From NCBI GenBank assembly GCA_030704615.1, contig CM060731.1, positions 38,938,001-38,998,000 of the forward strand: a stretch of DNA of 60,000 nucleotides, written 5' to 3'. This document shows positions 45,610 to 57,800 of this stretch, piece after piece. The notes beneath the pieces were generated by a model that was not told where the DNA came from, made no database searches, and saw only the letters and a program-made list of their open reading frames with translations. The DNA comes from Takakia lepidozioides (Eukaryota; Streptophyta; Takakiopsida; Takakiales; Takakiaceae). A program made the translations under genes and the position numbers. The first letter of the stretch is position 1. The number at the start of each line of letters is the position of its first letter.

Positions 45610-47889
45610 TTACTCAAGACCATGTCTCGCATGTCGATGCAAAGCCTCAGTCCATCTAGAGAGCTTCCTCTCAAAGACTTCATCACTCCATCTATACACA
45701 CTGCCCAAGGAAACCAAGTGGGAGAGCCTCCCTAGGCGCTCATGGCGGGGGATGATCCGCTTAGTTAGACTGTAGCTGAAAAACTGCGGGAATTGCACCA
45801 GCTCTGCACGTGAACGTTTCATTGAGTCAACAAGGTATCTGTACTTGGGATCTATAACAGTGGCCACACAGAAGCCCAGCAGTGATGGTAACCTCCTCAC
45901 CATGTCTGCCAATTCTTCCCTAGTGAATCCGAGGTTGAGAAAATAACTCATCGTGGGTTTCAGATTCTTTTCAACACTGAGCGTGAGCAACTGGGGATGC
46001 CGCGTCACCAATTTGCCAATATCCTCAGGCTGAATTTGTATGCTTTCCAAAAACTTCACATTTGGTTGCAGCTTGCCCTCCACACTGTAAGCCAAAATCA
46101 TAGGCTTTGTCTTCAACACCTTCAGAAGGTCTTGGCCTTTCACACCAAGGCTGTGGAGGAACTTCACGGTTGGCACCATATTCTCATCCACACTCAAGCC
46201 AAGCAGTTGTGGGGCATTGTAAATGACCTTGCCCAGGTCTTTCTGTTCGAGGCCCAAGTTAAGAAGAAACGCTGTCTTCACCTCAAAGTTGTGGCGATTC
46301 TTCAGTAACTGTGGATGCCGCCTGAACAGCTTGCCCATCAGGCCTGGCTCCACACCTAGCTTTTCCAGGTGCAAAACTGTTGGGCGAAAGTCCTGATCAA
46401 GATCGTAGCAAAAGAGCCATGGGAATGATGTCACAATTTTGTCAATGTCATCAGTGCTTGCATTGATGCTCTTCAAATAGTCCCCAATGGGCTCTAAATC
46501 CTTTCCCACATCACTGTCCAGCAATACAGGCCGGCGCACAAGAAGACCACCAATGTGCTTTCTCTGCACCCCTATCTGCTCTAGGTACTTCACCAGAGGC
46601 CCAAGCTTCCTCTCTGCATCTTCAGTGAAAAGAGTTGGATCCCGGATCACCAGCCTTCTTGCATCTTTCAATGATATGCTCAAATTTTCAAACAGCGCCA
46701 TGGTGGAGTGGAGATCCCTAGCTACATCTCGACCTAAAATCTTTGGATACTTTGTGACTATCTTTCCTATCTCCTTAGGTGTAAGACCAATACTAGTCAA
46801 GTATTCAGCTACCAGAGCAAGGCTGTCGCATTGATAGGTCAGGAGTTGAGGCCAGCTGGAGAGAATGCCTGGAAGATGCTCGTACCTCACTCCAATGCTG
46901 CGCAAAAACTCCACTTTTGCCATCACCACGTCAATTCGCCGGCTCACGAAAGGGAGCAGTTGGGGGATGTCGACGGCCTTCATGCCTATCAGCTGGAAGT
47001 AGAAGACGAGTCTAGCCAGCCCTTGGAAATCTGCACACATAGTCACCCTGGCTGATAAAGATAGAACCGTTCCTCCCCTTGGGCCTTCAGTCTTATTGTT
47101 TTCCTCATCTTTAAAAATTCCTGCCCTTGACTCAAGATCAGCTCCTTTCTGTGTAGGAACTGCAGGGTTTGATTTCGAAACATTTCCTCTTGAAGCCAAT
47201 GTTTTTGATTTGAGCCCACCGCTAGCTACACTACTATCTCTGTGGTTGTGAGAGACGGACACCGGCAGAACGGCTTCCCCAAAGGATTCCTTGGCTTCTG
47301 CAATCAGGACATCGATAAGCTCCCCAGAGTGCCTCACAAACTCGAACGCATAGCCTGGAGTAACCCCTTTTTGTTCCAGCAAGTCCAGGAGGCCATTCAT
47401 ACCTTCATTTCTATCTCGGCGGGAGAAATTTGTGGAGCCTTCAAGAGCAAGTGCCTTTCTTTCCAGGAGAGTGGGCAACTGGCTGGCACCCACCTTGCTT
47501 GTTGCAGCTGTTGGCGGGGACACAATGAGATCTTGAATGTCATCAAATTCATGCTTCTCTGCGATGTCTTGTTCTTTCTGTCTCCGTAACGTCTCTCTCG
47601 TCGTCTTTGCTTCAACGCCCTCGCCGACAATCGCAGACCGTGCAAACTTAGCGGTTCTTGAATCTCTTTGGACTGCACGCCTGTGCATGAACAAATTGAT
47701 GCGCCGCTCATTGCATTCCCTTCTCGGTGAAGGCAAGAAAACTGACTTGCTTGAGATCCCGTCAGCATCGCACCGAACTGACTTGTGACACCCTCTGGAC
47801 TCGAGCAAATCCCACAGTGGGCTCGACTTCTGCTGTAAAAATGACACATTTCCACTGCATGCAGACCGAATACATCTGATCTCATTCAT
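45610..47889 (-). CDS. mTERF-family organellar nucleic-acid-binding protein
   Basis: Uninterrupted 759-residue frame from the ATG at 47889, no introns. Residues 1 to about 100 are rich in Ser and Arg with few acids at the start, as in organelle transit peptides. From about residue 290 there are ten clear tandem mTERF motifs of about 36 residues plus weaker ones at each end. Each has the pattern FLxSIGV, five to eight residues, then PxLL, for example YLTSIGLTPKEIGKIVTKYP and HLEKLGVEPGLMGKLFRRHP. Such helical repeats form a superhelix that binds DNA or RNA. Plant members act in chloroplasts or mitochondria in transcription, splicing or ribosome assembly. The target organelle and gene are not decidable here. 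It lies head-to-head with the SGR2-like gene. Confidence 0.93.
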   Translation of the reverse strand: MNEIRCIRSACSGNVSFLQQKSSPLWDLLESRGCHKSVRCDADGISSKSVFLPSPRRECNERRINLFMHRRAVQRDSRTAKFARSAIVGEGVEAKTTRETLRRQKEQDIAEKHEFDDIQDLIVSPPTAATSKVGASQLPTLLERKALALEGSTNFSRRDRNEGMNGLLDLLEQKGVTPGYAFEFVRHSGELIDVLIAEAKESFGEAVLPVSVSHNHRDSSVASGGLKSKTLASRGNVSKSNPAVPTQKGADLESRAGIFKDEENNKTEGPRGGTVLSLSARVTMCADFQGLARLVFYFQLIGMKAVDIPQLLPFVSRRIDVVMAKVEFLRSIGVRYEHLPGILSSWPQLLTYQCDSLALVAEYLTSIGLTPKEIGKIVTKYPKILGRDVARDLHSTMALFENLSISLKDARRLVIRDPTLFTEDAERKLGPLVKYLEQIGVQRKHIGGLLVRRPVLLDSDVGKDLEPIGDYLKSINASTDDIDKIVTSFPWLFCYDLDQDFRPTVLHLEKLGVEPGLMGKLFRRHPQLLKNRHNFEVKTAFLLNLGLEQKDLGKVIYNAPQLLGLSVDENMVPTVKFLHSLGVKGQDLLKVLKTKPMILAYSVEGKLQPNVKFLESIQIQPEDIGKLVTRHPQLLTLSVEKNLKPTMSYFLNLGFTREELADMVRRLPSLLGFCVATVIDPKYRYLVDSMKRSRAELVQFPQFFSYSLTKRIIPRHERLGRLSHLVSLGSVYRWSDEVFERKLSRWTEALHRHARHGLE

Positions 47890-48814
47890 TCAAGCCGAAT
47901 GCTCCGAACATGAGAGACCCTGGAAGCGAGGATTCTAAAGTTGAGAAGCAGAGGCAGGTCGATACAGGGCCACCCACCTCCCAAGCAAGATCATAAATTC
48001 AAGATTCAGCACGTTGGACGAAAATGCAAAATAGAATCTGCGACCCACCCACCATCGTTTGAGTCATGCACACCAATCTGTTCTGATCGACAAGCGTGGC
48101 GCATACCTCGGATGTTCTATTCGTGGGTTTCTCCACGAGGGATGCCACATGTCGTCAAAGAATATATCCACGTAATGCGATGATGCTTCGACGGTGGCTG
48201 AAACCTGAGGCCACCTCGCAGTACACAGACACGGCAACCAGTTGCAGTTTAGAGAGCTACATTCAACTCTGAATTGGAAACTAGTCTTTCTCCTATTTCT
48301 GAAGTTGTGAAGCTGTTTCAGTTTCTTCTTTGGGTTTTTTTGCTTGTATGTTTCCATTTTTTTGTAGTGAAAGGTGATCTATTTTTCCACCTGCAGGTAT
48401 AACTTAGTGTCCTGTGAAGTCTTGCTGTAGTCACAATCGTCTTTCTGTGCTTTTGAGTTCTGAGATGAGTTCTTATAGGTGGCAGATGAGGGATCGACTG
48501 TTCGTGTGGGGCTGCCCTCTCTCTATTTCTCCGTAGCTCTCTGTGTTCTGATCAGTTGTCTAGATTGTGGAGGTTCGGCTTGTGGATTCTCTTTCACACA
48601 GACACACACACACATCAGAATTAGAGTTTCCACGTGACTTGTGAGCCAGCTCGCAATCTCTCGCTCTGCGTTGCAGGTGGGTATTTAATCTGGGACTTCT
48701 GTGGCATACGCTGTGCAGTTGCAGTCTCATTGCAATTAGATCTTGCGTTCTCCTCTTTTCTGGATACGTCCGCACGGTAGCCTTTCCATTCTTCCCCACC
48801 AACTGTTTTGGTCA
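47890..48814. promoter_or_regulatory. Shared upstream region of mTERF and SGR2-like genes
   Basis: The start codons of two divergent genes lie 925 bases apart, with no other gene between. A CA run lies near 48600 and a CT-rich stretch near 48510-48540. I see no clear TATA box that would fix a start. A bidirectional promoter is inferred from spacing only. Confidence 0.4.
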
Positions 48815-51800
48815 ATGGCATCGGAAGAGGGCCCGCCCTGTCCTTCTGGACAGCCTAAATCTTCGTCAATTACACCGCCGAATTCTCCTCCCAAGTATCC
48901 CCCGTCACCAGATTCGCCCCCAAAATATTCGTCCCCACCGAGCTCGCCCTCAGCCACAGTGCAATCTTCAGAGCCCCTGCCAGATTATCAAGCATGGAAG
49001 TCAGACGACTCAACACCAAAGGAGGTGCCAAATTCTTGCAATACTTCGAAAGCGTCCCAGACTCATTCATCGATTGCAGCCCTAGACTCCCAGCTTGGTC
49101 CGCAGGATTTAAAGCAAGAGGTGTGTCCAGTCCCAACCCTTGCAGAAATGGAGATTTTGGAGACAACGACTGCAGCTTTAAAGTATGGTGTGCACACTAA
49201 AAGTGCATCTGATGGTGCGGATGTCCGATGGTATTTTTGCAAGACTCCGCTACCTGCCGATGGTACATCACCTTTTACTTCCCTGCAGAGAGAGAGAATG
49301 AGATAGAGTTTGTCGAATCTGGGGTGTCCTCCCCATGCATGTCTAAAAAAGAGAGAAGAAGAACCAATGGAAACAAAGCAAAAAATCAAACCATCTTCCT
49401 GCAGGCCTCTAAGCACTTGGGTTCTCATAGCTGAGGGCTGCTGCTAGACAGAGAGAAAAAGAGAGATCAAAAGCACTTGTAGACAGAAGAGGTGGAGAAA
49501 ACCATCAACCAAATTATCAGATGTAGTATATTTTAGTCAAAGGAGTAAATGGCTTTGCGTTGCTATAATTCTGTTGGTTTGAAGCCCACTGAATCCTGTG
49601 TTTTGGAGGGCAAATGGGATGTTCTTTGAAGTTAGGGCATTAATTCAAAACTCAGTAAGACTGCATTTGATTCTGTAATCATTGTCATTCTTTGGAGTGT
49701 GGCAATTTCATTTGTGACGTGGAGTTTGTCTTCATAGTTGGGTGTTTATAGTGGTGTGCTATATAGGTGTAGGGGCAGCTGAATGGGGGAGGAGAGAGAG
49801 TGAAGAGGATGTGATGGAATGATTCGGTTGAAGGGAGGGGCTGCAGAAGTGGCGGCACTAGTTCCTGCATCAGAGGTGGTGGGCAAGGGTGACTACTTCC
49901 GCTTCAGTGTCCGTGACTCCCTTGCACTGGAGGCTGCATTTTTGCAGGTCTTCCCTCTCTCTCTCTGTCTCTCTAATTTGGTTTAGGGTTTAGCGGGTTT
50001 GGCGTGGGGTCAATGGCCACAAGGCTACGGCAAACAACGTCTTATGAGTACAATCTCTAATTTGGTTTTGGTGGGTGCGAACCCCACAAAAGCCTCCGGG
50101 AGGGTTAGTTTCCCGCGGGGTCAATGGTCGTAAGGCTTTGACAGGCCAACGTTCGCAGGGAATGGCGTGAGTACATTCTCTCTCTTGGGAGCCTACTTTT
50201 GAACAACTGACAGATGCAGAGAGGAAAAGGAGATTGTACTTGCCTGATGTGGGGGCGCCTGAGGACAATATCCATTTTTTGTTACATAGACCAGGGTGTT
50301 CTCACCAGAGAGTGACCCTCTTCAGGAACTTCAAGACCATTGTTCCTTCATCTCTGTTCACCAACTTCCAGAATCTCGAGGCTGAGCCTAAAGTCCTGGT
50401 CCTGTTGGGGTGTAATGGCTGGGCTGCTCACACACAGCAGATTGATTGATGCTCGTGTGAAGGGCAGGCTAGAGAATATCTGGAATCGTTTATATCAACA
50501 TCTTATGAGTACATTCTCTCTCCGTCCCTTTCTCTTCCATTCCGGTCGCGGTGCTCAAAGAAAGCATGTCTGCCTGTTCTAGAACAGCTAATGTGGCTGT
50601 TCAGGGCGAGTTTGGGACCTCCCTTAAGCTCTTGATGAGATGACTTTAAGGTCAGACGGTGGGGTCAGTTGATTCGGATGTCTAATACCAGATACCCTAA
50701 GATAATAAACACTACTTCTTGGAAGCAAGACTGGCCTGTTAAACAGGCAAAGTCCTGGCGGAAAAGCGTAGAAGAGATTTTCAAGTATCTGAATATCAGT
50801 CCAGAAGAAATGATGAAGCTGACCTGGAGGGGGTTGTGTCCAAAACCATGTCTGATGCCCAAAGACTGTCTGATGAAAATGAAGTTAGGCATAAAACTTC
50901 CCTGAACTTGTTTCCAGTCTCTGACATGGGCAAGGACCTTAAGGATGATCTGAAGGGCCTATCCTTGTCATGAGACTGAAATGTAAACTCAGGGCGGGGA
51001 GCCTACCTTTGAACAATAAACAGATGTAGGGAGGAAAGGGGATTGTAATTGCCTGATGTGCGGGCAACCTGGAGACAATATCCATTATCTGATATATTGT
51101 CCAGGGTATTCTCACCAAAGAGTGACCCTCTTCAGGAACATGAAGAACATTGTTCCTGCACCTCTGTTCACCAACTTTCAAAAGCTTGAGGCTCAGCCTA
51201 CAGCACTGGTCCTGTTGGGCTCTTCACTTCTGGGCTGCTACCAACACACAAGAGAGCTTGTGTGAAGGAGGTGCAATTCTGGTGGGCTCCTGAAGACTAT
51301 TCATTTTCTGATACACTGTCCGGGGTTCTCTCACCAAAGAGACGCTCTCTTCCAAATCTATTAAGGGAATTGTGCCTGTTACCCCTGTTACCAACTTTGA
51401 AAGTCTCGAGGCTGAGCCAAAAGCCCAGGCCCTCCTGAGGCCTAGTTTTGGGCAAATCACACACAGCAGATTGATGCTTGTGTGAAGGGATTTCTAGGGA
51501 TATCTGGAAAACCCGGATTAATTCTTTTATGGAGGTAATCTTACTACAACGTCAGCCCCTGACAGATGGTAGGTTCTGTCCCTTTGTTCCGCTCAAACTG
51601 GGCGCGGGTCATGGCCACAAGGCTACGGCAAACAACGTCTTATGAGTACAATCTCTTGCCTGCGAATTTCTGATACATTGTCCGGGATATTCTCACCAGA
51701 GACCCGCTTCATGACAATCAAGAACATGGTCTCGGCACCTCTGTTCACCAACTTTCAAAATCTTGAGGCTGAGCTAAAGCCCTGGCCCTGTTGGGGTCTC

Positions 51801-54800
51801 ACTTTTGGGCTACTCACAGCAGTGATGCTTTTGTGAAGCTTCCTAGAGGATATCTGGAAAGCCTGAACTAATTGTTTCAATCAAGGCATACTACCAGAGT
51901 GTGCCCCTCACAAAGGTAGTTTCTTGTCCCTTTTGTTCTGCCCAAACTGGGTGCAGGGTCTATGGCCACAAGGCTACGGCAAACGCAGTCTTATGAGTAC
52001 ATCCCTTGCCTGCCATGACCCTCCTCTCAATATCAACCATCATTCAGGGTGTGTGACAAGTGATCGGTATTTCTTAGCCTGGAGAATGCTACATAAGTTT
52101 GGCGTGACAAAGTGCTTGTTTCTCACATAACTGTAACTCTGCCATATTTTCGAACTGGGTTTTTGGTCTATCAGAGGGAAGAAGAGTTCGTGTCACAATG
52201 GTGGAAGGAGTATGCCGAATGCAGTGAAGGTCCGGTAGCAGCATCAGGGCGATCAGTTGTGCTTGAGACAGTGGAGCAAAGTGAGGCTATGGCAGGGGAT
52301 CAGAAGCCAGTTAGCCGATCGACCAGTTCAATCAGAGATCATATGTCCCATGGTGGCAACCAATCAGACTTTGACGAAGGGGAGAATGTTGGGGTGCTTG
52401 TGAAGGGCGGGCTCTATGAGGTTTGTGTAATCCTGAATATTCCAAATTACATTTGTCTCTTTGTTGTAAGAGGATAACATGCTAAATGCTATTATTTGAT
52501 GGGATGGAGGGTAGGTGGATCTATGGCGAAGGCGTTGTGTCCCAGTTTATTGGAGAGGGGAGCATCGGCGTGTGTTGCGAGGCCACTGGTATGCCCGCAA
52601 GGGTGGCCTTGATTGGCTGCCATTGCGCGAAGACGTGGCTGAGCAACTGGAAATCGCATATCACAGCAAGGTATGTCTGAAGGGGGACAAATAGAAAGAA
52701 GTAGAAAAGAATGAAGATATTGCCCCCAAACCTTCTTCATACAGATCTTTCCTTTGATCTCTTTCTGTGGTGCAGTTTGTTTCTGCATGTATTTGAAACA
52801 GAATATCATTAATTGGCATTGAACTGGCATACAGTGATGTTGTTGTTATGCTTTACTTGCCTGGAGAAGAAAACTGAATTTTTCCTGCTTGTGTCTAGTT
52901 ATGGCGCCGCCGAACTTATCAACCATCTGGACTCTATGCTGCTCGTGTCAATCTGCAAGGCAATTCTCTGGTCTGTTGCCCAACACCATGTCCACACATC
53001 CCACATAAGAGACAATGTACTCATAAGATGCTGTTTGCCGTAGCCTTGTGGCCAGAGACCCTGCACCCAGTTTGGGCAGAGTAAGAGGGAGCAGACACTA
53101 CCTTTGTGATGGGCTCATTCCATGGTGGGACTTACCTTGGTAGAAACATTAGTTCGGGTTTTCCAGATTTCCTCTAGAAAGCCCTACATCAATGTGTTGT
53201 GGCTCAGCCTCGAGATTTTGAAAGTTGGTGAATAGAGGTAGTATGTTCTTGATGGTCCTGAAGAGGGTTGCTCTGTGATGAGAATAAATATCAGAAACGG
53301 ATATTGACAATCTGCATCTTTTTATTGTTCAAAGGTAGACTCCCACCCTGAGCTCTAAATTCAATGCCGAGGGTGGTAGGCCCCTCAGATCATCCTTAAG
53401 GTCCTCACCCATGTCACAAACTGGAAGTTTGTGTTCAGGGAAGTTTTTTGAGAAACTTCGCTCCACACAAGAGATAAATGAAATGAAATGAAATGAAATG
53501 GTACTTTATACCCTCCGCAGAAAGCTCAAAGAGCTTATGGGACAAAATTGAAAAAAACAAGAGAGAGGAGACAAAACTAGAGCATAAAAGCAGCCCAAGC
53601 CCTACTATCGCGCCGGGATTGCCTAAGGGTCAAGGCTCGTGCAGGTAAGCTGCCAAGCATTTCTGATCTCATAATAGAAGAACCTCAGTGCAGAGTGAGT
53701 CTCCACGGAATAGACAGGTGAATGTCCAGGGATCTCATATACAGAGGGCCCTAATAGAATGGTCTTCATTTTCAATTTCCTGTTGGCGCCGGTGTGAGAG
53801 CTGGGCCCGCTGTGCGGTCCTCCGTTGCTGGTTTTACGAACTTGCCCAATGCCCATCCAGGAGGGAAGGAGATAAAGGCGCCGAAACCGGTAATGGTGCC
53901 GCAGATTCTCATCAGCGCGAGGAACCATACTGTCACTCCCAATAGAAATGGAGTTTTGTTGTGAGAGTGCCCGCTGAGCTTCCACCTTCTCCTGACGCGC
54001 GTAGTGTCCATAAGTGTTTATGCTAGGGTCTGTTGCGATCCTGTTATGGATGTGATTTCCACCCCTTCTGGATTTCTGTGGGCACTAGCGAAGCAATAGA
54101 GAGTCCATTGTGCTACAAACATATGCCACTTACCAGGAGTGCTTGAAACCCTGCTGTTTTCATGAGCCTAATAGATGTGGCGAGGGCTCTCGGCACCGCC
54201 CCCTAGTGGATTCTGGGCTTGTACCCTTTTAAGAAAGATTGTAAGCCGGAAGAGGGCTCGGTTTATAAAGTGGCCAACGCACGAAAACTCTGCACAAGGA
54301 TATCCCCGATGAGGGGGTGTCTCTGGCACCAAGCATTGCTTGGAGAAAGATGACTGTGCAGCGGTTCCAGATGTTTTTCCCACGGTGTGGCGTTGTTCGA
54401 ACCAACCATCAGTGGCGGCCGGAGGTGACAACAGGTGTCAACTAGCCACCATCTCTTGGTTGGGGGCGGTTCAGATGTATGTGTTGCATTTGGCCTGAAG
54501 TTGGAAGGAGGCAGCCGTCCCCTTGTCAAATCTGCTCCAGGGCCAGTTTAGGTGAACTGGAAATGTTGGGTGAGTGGATATCCAGACCAAGCATTGGTAT
54601 AATTTGACAACCTCAATTTCCTGTTGGAGATGAATCTGCCTAGTCCGCCTGGCCATTAAAAAGTATGATCTTAGTTTTGCTCAGACTGACCTGCAACCCT
54701 AGTCTTTGCGGAACTCTTCTAGGATGCGAAGATGGCGGCATTAGCACGTAGGCATATTGTACGGACGCCGACATCCACCCAACCAGGAAGCCAGGAGATT

Positions 54801-57800
54801 GTGCCAAGAGGGCAACATTAATCAGTATAGAGGAGTGCTGATTGCGTTGGCTCCCCCATCCAGAGCACCCAACTCCATGGTTCTTGACCCGATGCCGTAA
54901 CTCTCTCAAAGCGTCAATGTAGATCCGAAAGTGGTAGGTGAGACGGCGCCAGCCCCTTTTGGCCCAGTGTTGCCTGTGCACCTCTGCTGAGCATTCCCCT
55001 GCGACGTTGACATGACCAACAGACAATCTCATACATGGATCGTATGGCATAGATGATGTCTGGAGGGACCCACCCCATCCTGTGTGAGTACGCCCTGGAA
55101 AAGGTCTCGTTAGGACCCAAATCAAAAGCCTTCGAAAGTTTTACCACCCGCAAACAGTAACACCCATCTTTTGTCATAGCTTGCCCATTCTACCATAGTC
55201 TGAAAGTGACAATGTGGTCAAGAGTGATCAGTTGCGACGGAAACCTGCTGCCCATAGCTCTACGCACATCTGAGAGGATCTGATTCGCCCACATCATCCA
55301 GTGATGTTGGCCACACTGCCCCCAAACAATTTAGCCAGTAACGAAGACCCACTTATTGTGCGATAGCGGTGGTCGGTGCGAGCCTGTCACTCTCTTGAAG
55401 AGGGGGTGGATGATGCTCTTTGTTTCAATCTCGTTGGAAAGCCATGTTGCACTGCAGTATTCATGAAGAGATGGGCTATAAATGGGAGAGAGAGCCCATA
55501 AACCTACAACGAAAAGTCCACAGTGGGGCCTGAGAGCTATAGACAAGCACAGAAAGAGGAATACAGAGACTTTAGAACACGCATCAGGGCCCCAGTGCCG
55601 AGGGCCAGTTTGCAGCAAGATCACATTCGCAAACGACACTGTACATATGGCGGATAGACTTTGAAGTGCAGTAACCTGCCATTACAGCTTCATGCCCCTC
55701 TAATCCTCAAGTCCTTACCGAGTGAGCTCTCAAAGGAGACAGTAGTATTGGACCTCGTAGATGTGTGGGAAGCACAAATGGTTCCGTGGACACAAGGGTC
55801 ATATGAGTAGTAAATTCCATTACTCTTGTGAGAGCTGACTTGGAATGGGTCATTCAAGGCCGAAGAAGGGGTGAGGAACTGGCGAATGGTGAGTTGTTGA
55901 GGGAGCTGGTGTCCAGGTCCTCACATTCATTGACCGTGGATCCTCATGAAACCCTCAAGGATGAGCCGATCCCTGGCTTCTCTCGTGAGACTGGCCTCTA
56001 GTTGTGGAGCAAAGGGTGGGAAGGGCTCAGAAAAAGATACTGTTGCCCAAAGAATCTACCCCTGCTGAACAACAATGTGGATCCCAGTTTTGTTAATACC
56101 TGGACCAGCAAGTCTGGACTGGCAGCCTAGGGGATGGTAAGGGCCGGAGATGGTGAAGAAAGATGATGACCTGAAGACTGCCTCATATTCCAGTAGAAAT
56201 ACTGGAATTGACATCACTGATTGGCACAGGGAGATGCCACGCAACCATGGCTTTTCTTGGTGGTGCTTGAATGTTACTGAGAAAAGAATCATGACCTCTT
56301 CATGAAACACTGATATGCAGACCCAAAAGTTTAATTTCAGAGTAGGAAAAGCTTGTGAATTAAGAGAAAATTCTGGTTTTGGTTTTGGATCACAGGGCCT
56401 GCATGCGCGGTTCACGGGAGAGGATGACTCGTGGGAGGAATGGCTGTCTGTGGATGCTTCAGGCATCATTCGTACGTGTTTTGCGGGGTCTGAAGGGAAA
56501 TGGTGTGAGACTTCGCCGCGTTCTCCCTCCCAGCAGTAGTTACACCCACTACGAGCGACTATATCATAAGCAATGTTAGACTGCTAATCAGTTTGACAGA
56601 ACTTTATTCCCTGTTTGCGGCCTATGGTCTCAAGGTATTTCGCCAAACCCTATCCTCAGGGTGTTAAGGCCAATGCTTGCTATGACAATGGGGATCGTCT
56701 ACCATGGGACCTCTAAGAGCTCCATATGAGGTCCCAAACTCTGAGTCCCCCTATATAGGCCTCCACAACTGAGCTTTTGACTTCGCAGATTGTGGCACGC
56801 AGGATGAGTTGAAGCAGCGCAAGGAAGAAGAGCTGGACGACTATGCTTCCCAGGTTTGTCTTTCTCGTCGTCGAGGAAATTTATTATTTGCTTAACAGGT
56901 ACTTGTAGATATATTTCTGTGGACATTCCAGGTGCGGATGCAGCTACCCTGACCAGAGTTGGTTTTGATCAGTGGCCCAAGTACATTTGACACTTGGTCC
57001 CAGATTCAGGCATCTTTGATTTTGGATTTTCGAAAGCCTTAGCATGCTTGAGGAAATGCGTAAGGTAGTACCAAGACACATGAACTGAATTGGAATATAT
57101 GTACATGAGGCAGTCAACTTTGTGGTACCTGAGAACTGTTCTAGAAGGACTTTGCAAACTATTGTGATTTCAATGCCCAAGGTAGTAATCACTCAATTAT
57201 CTCCCTTTTAGAAACCGCGACGGAGTTTACCCTCCGGAAAGAATGTGCTTCCTGAGCCGCTTTTTCCCGGGGCTGGGCATAGATCCGTTTGGAGATACAA
57301 GAGTGTGGTAAAGAGTGGGTCAGCACATCACTCTGTTAATGTGCCATAGCATGGAGTAGGCATTACTCCATTTCCAAGGACTGTGCCCACAAGTTCCTTT
57401 TTTGTTGGAGACAACAATTCGACTGATGTGCATGTATTCTAGAGTTATAAGCCCGTGTGATGATAATGCATCGAATCATGCTTCTGATAGTTGTGTTACG
57501 ACCCAATGTATGGCTGCTACTATACGAGTCACAACTATGAAGTATGGGGATTGAAACAAGGTTCTGTGCAGGTGCCAGTGCGTCATGTGGTCTTTATGGT
57601 GCATGGAATTGGACAACGGATGGAAAAGGCCCAATTTGGTGGATGATGTGGGTGCTTTCCGGCAGATCGTCTCTGCATTATGCGTCGCAGGTCTATCACA
57701 TCAGCGCAACTGCGCATCGCCTTCCCTTATGCATTCTGAAACCACGTGTGTGCGAAGAGGTTTGGCGGCCCACTTTGGCTCAGTTCGGCGCTTACTCTAA

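Noticed and set aside
50010-50053. GGCTACGGCAAAC tail repeat as a tRNA-derived SINE
   Set aside because: GTAGCCTTGTGG faintly resembles an A box, but no B box follows at the right distance, and longer copies are joined to LINE ORF2 coding sequence, so it is a LINE 3' end.
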